This document shows positions 23,372 through 26,068 of a DNA stretch of 26,068 nt, one piece after another. A program made the position numbers and the translations under genes. Source of the stretch: an uncultured Collinsella sp. (GTDB taxonomy: Bacteria > Actinomycetota > Coriobacteriia > Coriobacteriales > Coriobacteriaceae); the NCBI GenBank assembly GCA_902493915.1, contig CABUQY010000019.1, positions 1-26,068 of the forward strand, written 5' to 3'. The first letter of the stretch is position 1, and each line of letters begins with the position of its first letter. Under the pieces are notes generated by a model. The model searched no databases. It saw only the letters and a list, made by a program, of their open reading frames with translations, and was not told where the DNA came from.

Positions 23372-23447
23372 TGGCACGCCAGGAAGGACTCGAACCCTCA
23401 ACACTCGGTTTTGGAGACCGATGCTCTACCAATTGAACTACTGGCGT
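23372..23447 (-). tRNA. tRNA-Trp (CCA anticodon)
   Basis: The minus strand folds as a cloverleaf: acceptor ACGCCAG/CTGGCGT, D arm GTTCAATTGGTAGAGC, anticodon stem TCGGT/ACCGA with loop CTCCAAA (anticodon CCA), T arm GAGGGTTCGAGTCCTTC, discriminator G, CCA end encoded. It lies between rpmG and secE as commonly seen. Confidence 0.97.
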
Positions 23448-23460
23448 ATGTGACTAGAGA

Positions 23461-23610
23461 CTAGCGAGTCTCTTTGTGCAGCGTGTGGTGACGGCACCAG
23501 GGGCAATACTTCTTGATCTCCATACGATCAGGCATGGTCGACTTGTTCTTGGTGGTCGTATAGTTGCGGCGCTTGCACTCAGTGCACGCAAGAGTAACTA
23601 GAGTACGCAT
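23461..23610 (-). CDS. rpmG: 50S ribosomal protein L33
   Basis: A 49-residue frame read from 23610 begins MRTLVTLACTECKRRNYTTT and ends with KKYCPWCRHHTLHKETR. Two CxxC pairs (CTEC, CPWC) make this the zinc-binding (C+) form of L33. Length is normal. AGGATTA and an upstream GAAAGG serve as ribosome binding site. It is the first gene of the rpmG / tRNA-Trp / secE / nusG transcript. Confidence 0.96.
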   Translation of the reverse strand: MRTLVTLACTECKRRNYTTTKNKSTMPDRMEIKKYCPWCRHHTLHKETR

Positions 23611-23655
23611 TAATCCTGAACCTTTCATTTCCGCCCCGTACGGGCACGAGTTTGT

Positions 23656-23695
23656 ACTTTATCAGCTCTACGTAAGTGCTGTCAACGAAAACCTC
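23656..23695 (-). promoter_or_regulatory. Promoter of rpmG-secE-nusG operon
   Basis: On the minus strand TTGACA (23680-23685) is followed by a GATAAAGT -10 region (16 or 18 bp spacer). The 18-nt stretch containing the -35 (23678-23695) is identical to that in the tRNA-tuf promoter. Confidence 0.75.
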
Positions 23696-23830
23696 GAGTC
23701 AATTGGTTCTCGGTGGATCCATTCATATTTGGAACACATCAATGAAGCCATCGAGAGCTAATGGACGGTGCGCCCAGGACCATTATCGATCCTCTCGACA
23801 CCAGCAACGGCTCAATATCCATTGCAGAAA

Positions 23831-23862
23831 AGAACCCGGCACCCATATAAGTGCCGGGTTCT
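23831..23862 (-). terminator. Terminator after tuf
   Basis: AGAACCCGGCAC (23831-23842) pairs exactly with GTGCCGGGTTCT (23851-23862), loop 8 nt, minus-strand tail TTTCTGC after a CTT run. Confidence 0.92.
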
Positions 23863-23889
23863 CTAAGTCAGCTATATCAAAGAGCTAAT

Positions 23890-25080
23890 TTACTCAATGA
23901 TCGTGGAGACGATGCCCGAACCGACGGTGTGGCCACCCTCGCGGATAGCGAAGCGCAGGCCCTCCTCCATGGCGATCGGGTGGATGAGGTCGCCCTCGAT
24001 GGTGATGTGGTCACCAGGCATAGCCATCTCGGTGCCCTCGGGGAGCTTGACCGTACCGGTAACGTCGGTGGTACGGAAGTAGAACTGAGGACGATAACCA
24101 TCGAAGAACGGGGTGTGACGGCCGCCCTCCTCCTTGGTCAGAACGTAGATCTCGCCGGTGAACTTGGTGTGCGGGGTAACCGAACCGGGCTTGCAGAGAA
24201 CCTGGCCGCGCTCGATGTCCTCGCGCTTGATGCCGCGGAGCAGCAGACCGACGTTGTCGCCAGCCTCGCAGAAGTCCATGGACTTACGGAACATCTCGAT
24301 ACCGGTAACGACGGTGTTCTGGGTATCCTTGATGCCGACGATCTCGACGGGCTCGTTGAGCTTGAGCTCACCGCGCTCGACACGGCCGGTAGCAACGGTA
24401 CCACGGCCGGAGATGGTCATAACGTCCTCAACGGCCATCAGGAACGGGAGGTCGTTGTTACGAGCAGGCGTCGGGATGTACTCGTCGACGGCCTTCATGA
24501 GCTCGCGAATGGCGTCCATCCACTTGGCGTCGCCCTCGAGAGCGCCCAGAGCGGAACCACGGATGACGGGGATGTCGTCGCCGGGGAAATCGTACTCGGA
24601 GAGGAGCTCACGGGTCTCCATCTCGACGAGGTCGATGAGCTCGTCATCGTCGACCATGTCGCACTTGTTCAGGAAGACGACGATGTAGGGAACGCCGACC
24701 TGACGGGCGAGCAGGATGTGCTCGCGGGTCTGAGCCATGGGGCCGTCGGTAGCGGCGATGACCAGGATAGCGCCGTCCATCTGAGCAGCACCGGAGATCA
24801 TGTTCTTGACGTAGTCAGCGTGGCCCGGGCAGTCAACGTGAGCGTAGTGACGGGCAGCGGTCTCGTACTCGACGTGGGAGACGGAGATCGTAATGCCGCG
24901 CTCGCGCTCCTCGGGAGCCTTGTCGATGTTCTCGAACGCAGTGAAGTCAGCCTTGCAGCCCTCGGTCTCGGAGAGAACCTTGGTGATGGCAGCGGTCAGC
25001 GTGGTCTTGCCGTGGTCGACGTGACCAATGGTGCCGATGTTAACATGCGGCTTAGTGCGCTCAAACTTCTCTTTGGCCAT
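23890..25080 (-). CDS. tuf: Elongation factor Tu
   Basis: The 396-residue protein begins MAKEKFERTKPHVNIGTIG and has the full GTPase set: GHVDHGKTTL (P-loop), the effector region ERERGITI, DCPGHADY, NKCD and a SAL motif (GSALGALEG), then domains II and III ending in GGHTVGSGIVSTIIE. It delivers aminoacyl-tRNA to the ribosome. The upstream in-frame extension to 25149 lacks family sequence; ATG 25080 follows AGAGGAGG. It is transcribed after three tRNA genes, similar to the tRNA-tufB arrangement in enterobacteria. Confidence 0.99.
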   Translation of the reverse strand: MAKEKFERTKPHVNIGTIGHVDHGKTTLTAAITKVLSETEGCKADFTAFENIDKAPEERERGITISVSHVEYETAARHYAHVDCPGHADYVKNMISGAAQMDGAILVIAATDGPMAQTREHILLARQVGVPYIVVFLNKCDMVDDDELIDLVEMETRELLSEYDFPGDDIPVIRGSALGALEGDAKWMDAIRELMKAVDEYIPTPARNNDLPFLMAVEDVMTISGRGTVATGRVERGELKLNEPVEIVGIKDTQNTVVTGIEMFRKSMDFCEAGDNVGLLLRGIKREDIERGQVLCKPGSVTPHTKFTGEIYVLTKEEGGRHTPFFDGYRPQFYFRTTDVTGTVKLPEGTEMAMPGDHITIEGDLIHPIAMEEGLRFAIREGGHTVGSGIVSTIIE

Positions 25081-25176
25081 AAAGCCCTCCTCTAAACAGG
25101 TCGTCCCCGGACGGGACTTTGCCTTTATACCATAGTGGCCTCTCAACATACTATTGAGAAGCCACCGTGTTACCTA

Positions 25177-25253
25177 TGGTAGCGGTGACTGGATTCGAAC
25201 CAGTGACGCCACGGGTATGAACCGTGTGCTCTAACCAACTGAGCTACACCGCC
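25177..25253 (-). tRNA. tRNA-Met (CAT anticodon)
   Basis: Minus-strand cloverleaf: acceptor GGCGGTG/CACCGCT (first pair G-U), D arm GCTCAGTTGGTTAGAGC, anticodon stem ACGGT/ACCGT-type with loop TTCATAC, T arm ACTGGTTCGAATCCAGT, discriminator A, CCA encoded. Whether it is elongator or a lysidine-modified Ile tRNA cannot be settled by eye; elongator Met is likely. Confidence 0.9.
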
Positions 25254-25256
25254 GGA

Positions 25257-25332
25257 TGGAGCCTGCAACCAGACTTGAACTGGTGACCTCTTCGTTACCA
25301 ACGAAGTGCTCTACCGACTGAGCTATACAGGC
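25257..25332 (-). tRNA. tRNA-Thr (GGT anticodon)
   Basis: Acceptor GCCTGTA/TGCAGGC, anticodon stem CTTCG/CGAAG with loop TTGGTAA, T arm ACCAGTTCAAGTCTGGT, discriminator T, CCA encoded. It lies 3 bp before tRNA-Met in the transcript. Confidence 0.95.
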
Positions 25333-25342
25333 ACTTGACGGG

Positions 25343-25434
25343 TGGGAGCTATAGGATTCGAACCTATGTAGGCAGAGCCAACGGGTTTACAGCCCGTCCC
25401 CATTAACCACTCGGGCAAACTCCCAATCGTTCAA
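25343..25434 (-). tRNA. tRNA-Tyr (GTA anticodon)
   Basis: Class II tRNA with long variable arm: acceptor GGGAGTT/AGCTCCC, D region GCCCGAGTGG, anticodon stem ACGGG/CCCGT with loop CTGTAAA, T arm ATAGGTTCGAATCCTAT, discriminator A. The gene does not encode CCA. First gene of the tRNA-tuf transcript. Confidence 0.94.
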
Positions 25435-25486
25435 GTATCCGCAGGTCCTTTGGTCTTTTGGACCGCCGCCCCCGCGAACGAAGAAG

Positions 25487-25526
25487 ATAATACGATGCCA
25501 CCTTGGGGGCTGTCAACGAAAACCTC
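25487..25526 (-). promoter_or_regulatory. Promoter of the tRNA-tuf operon
   Basis: Minus-strand TTGACA (25511-25516) and TATTAT (25487-25492), spacer 18 bp, about 50 bp upstream of tRNA-Tyr. A perfect -35 and 5/6 -10 suit a strong stable-RNA promoter. Confidence 0.85.
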
Positions 25527-25733
25527 TAGATACACGGTGCCGGGCGTATCTATATGCTTTTGACCTGCGGTTTTGCTGAGTTTGGATATGAAGGACGGTG
25601 AATTTGCATATAGCGGTGACATTTCCCGAGGGAACACTTTTGCGTAGTGGAGTGAGCCTGTAGAATATTACTTCGATAACGACTCATTTGCACCTATATA
25701 TAGGTCGAGACCGAGCTTTCCAGACAGAATCGA
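25527..25733. other. Non-coding stretch with no recognised gene
   Basis: I see no convincing gene. A perfect 14-bp palindrome ACCTATATATAGGT sits at 25692-25705. On the plus strand TTGCGT (25640-25645) and TAGAAT (25661-25666) form a possible promoter with a short 15-bp spacer pointing at the repeats beyond. A minus-strand frame at 25431-25637 overlaps the promoter and tRNA-Tyr end and is judged spurious. Confidence 0.4.
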
Positions 25734-25822
25734 GCGTGGATAATCTCCCACTTTTGGCGTGGCTTCGAGCCCAAAGTGGGAGATTATCCACGCCCATTCA
25801 CTAGGCGGGAGATTTTCCGCGC
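25734..25822. repeat. 25-bp-armed hairpin plus a third degenerate copy of its arm
   Basis: Arms 25734-25754 and 25773-25793 are exact 21-bp complements; after a T/C mismatch GGC and GCC extend the stem inward to 25758/25769. Each arm carries a 16-bp mini-palindrome with GTGG/CCAC ends (25736-25751 and 25776-25791, 40 bp apart). A third copy at 25805-25820 has GCGG/CCGC ends, so the pairing is kept despite two base changes. A perfect GGACCGGTCC palindrome follows at 25861-25870. Confidence 0.85.
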
Positions 25823-25878
25823 TCGTATGTCCGGAAATCCTCGCTCGACCAGGGTGACTTGGACCGGTCCGGCCTATG

Positions 25879-26068
25879 TCTCAATCTGTAACATTTAGAG
25901 AACATTTTCTCCCCTATCTGTTACAGATTGAGATACTACGCAGTAGCCCCGACTTCCGTCTCATTCTGTAACAGTAAGAAAGGTTTTCAGCCTCTTCGTG
26001 TTACAGATAGAGATATTACCCGCCAACCCGTCTTAACATCTCAATCTGTAACAGCTTGAAGAGAAATA
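25879..26068. repeat. Periodic alternating-orientation 15-bp repeat array (40-bp step), runs off window
   Basis: TCTCAATCTGTAACA occurs at 25879-25893, as its exact reverse complement at 25919-25933, as a one-mismatch copy at 25959-25973, as a one-mismatch inverted copy at 25999-26013, and exactly again at 26039-26053. Starts are exactly 40 bp apart; every spacer is 25 bp. Odd spacers (between converging arms) hold a purine-then-pyrimidine mini-hairpin (GAGAA/TTCTC in the first, GAAA/TTTC in the second). Even spacers share a TAYTAC...CCC pattern. The true unit is therefore an 80-bp tandem repeat containing a 55-bp hairpin. No neighbouring gene explains it in this window. Confidence 0.9.

Noticed and set aside
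23851..25095. 414-codon plus-strand frame over tuf
   Set aside because: Antisense shadow of the highly biased tuf gene.
25431..25637. Minus-strand 68-codon frame upstream of tRNA-Tyr
   Set aside because: It overlaps the tRNA-tuf promoter and the 5' end of tRNA-Tyr and has no ribosome binding site.
25588..25647. Short plus-strand frame of 19 codons starting MKDGEFAYSGD
   Set aside because: Too short and without a ribosome binding site; kept only as part of the non-coding stretch.
25879..26068. CRISPR array
   Set aside because: Repeat copies alternate in orientation, the repeat is only 15 bp, and spacers are related to each other in two alternating classes; a CRISPR has directly oriented repeats and unrelated spacers.

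Overview
The window reads as a chromosomal segment of a high-GC Gram-positive gut-type actinobacterium, most like Coriobacteriia (Collinsella or a close relative). This placement is inferred from base composition and protein character, an LAATG-type sortase signal, and a rpmG / tRNA-Trp / secE / nusG / rplK / rplA block. No database search was possible.

Left part (1-9440). A truncated PLP aminotransferase (minus) diverges from an unrecognised 220-residue protein. A GH13 alpha-glucan hydrolase and a family-6 DNA glycosylase form a tight minus-strand pair. An MFS exporter of the SotB type and a fused FeoA-FeoB iron(II) transporter follow, also minus. A repeat-rich intergenic stretch (7363-7726) separates FeoB from an acetyl-esterase-like hydrolase, which diverges from a stand-alone glucose-type EIIA phosphocarrier.

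Middle part (9440-20960), all plus strand. In order: asparaginyl-tRNA synthetase; a WYL-like regulator whose ribosome binding site lies in a predicted hairpin; a three-gene ABC importer (lipoprotein, permease, ATPase) of the TrpXYZ/COG2984-COG4120-COG1101 type; a secreted, probably sortase-anchored 5'-nucleotidase; an MscS channel; and a two-gene unit made of a signal-less BMP-domain protein with a ParB-like N-terminal region, overlapping by 4 bp with a metallophosphoesterase. Several of these genes end directly in members of a family of hairpin repeats that abut or overlap the stop codon.

Right part (20960-25530), all minus strand: the translation block. Transcription runs tRNA-Tyr, tRNA-Thr, tRNA-Met, tuf, terminator, then rpmG, tRNA-Trp, secE, nusG, rplK, rplA, terminator. 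The two promoters of this block share an identical 18-nt stretch that includes the -35 hexamer.

The last 550 bases (25527-26068) have no convincing gene and hold the strangest sequence here. First comes a 25-bp-armed hairpin built from small self-palindromes. Then comes a strictly periodic array in which a 15-bp repeat occurs every 40 bp in alternating orientation, with 25-bp spacers. The array runs off the window end and is the best candidate for an undescribed element.
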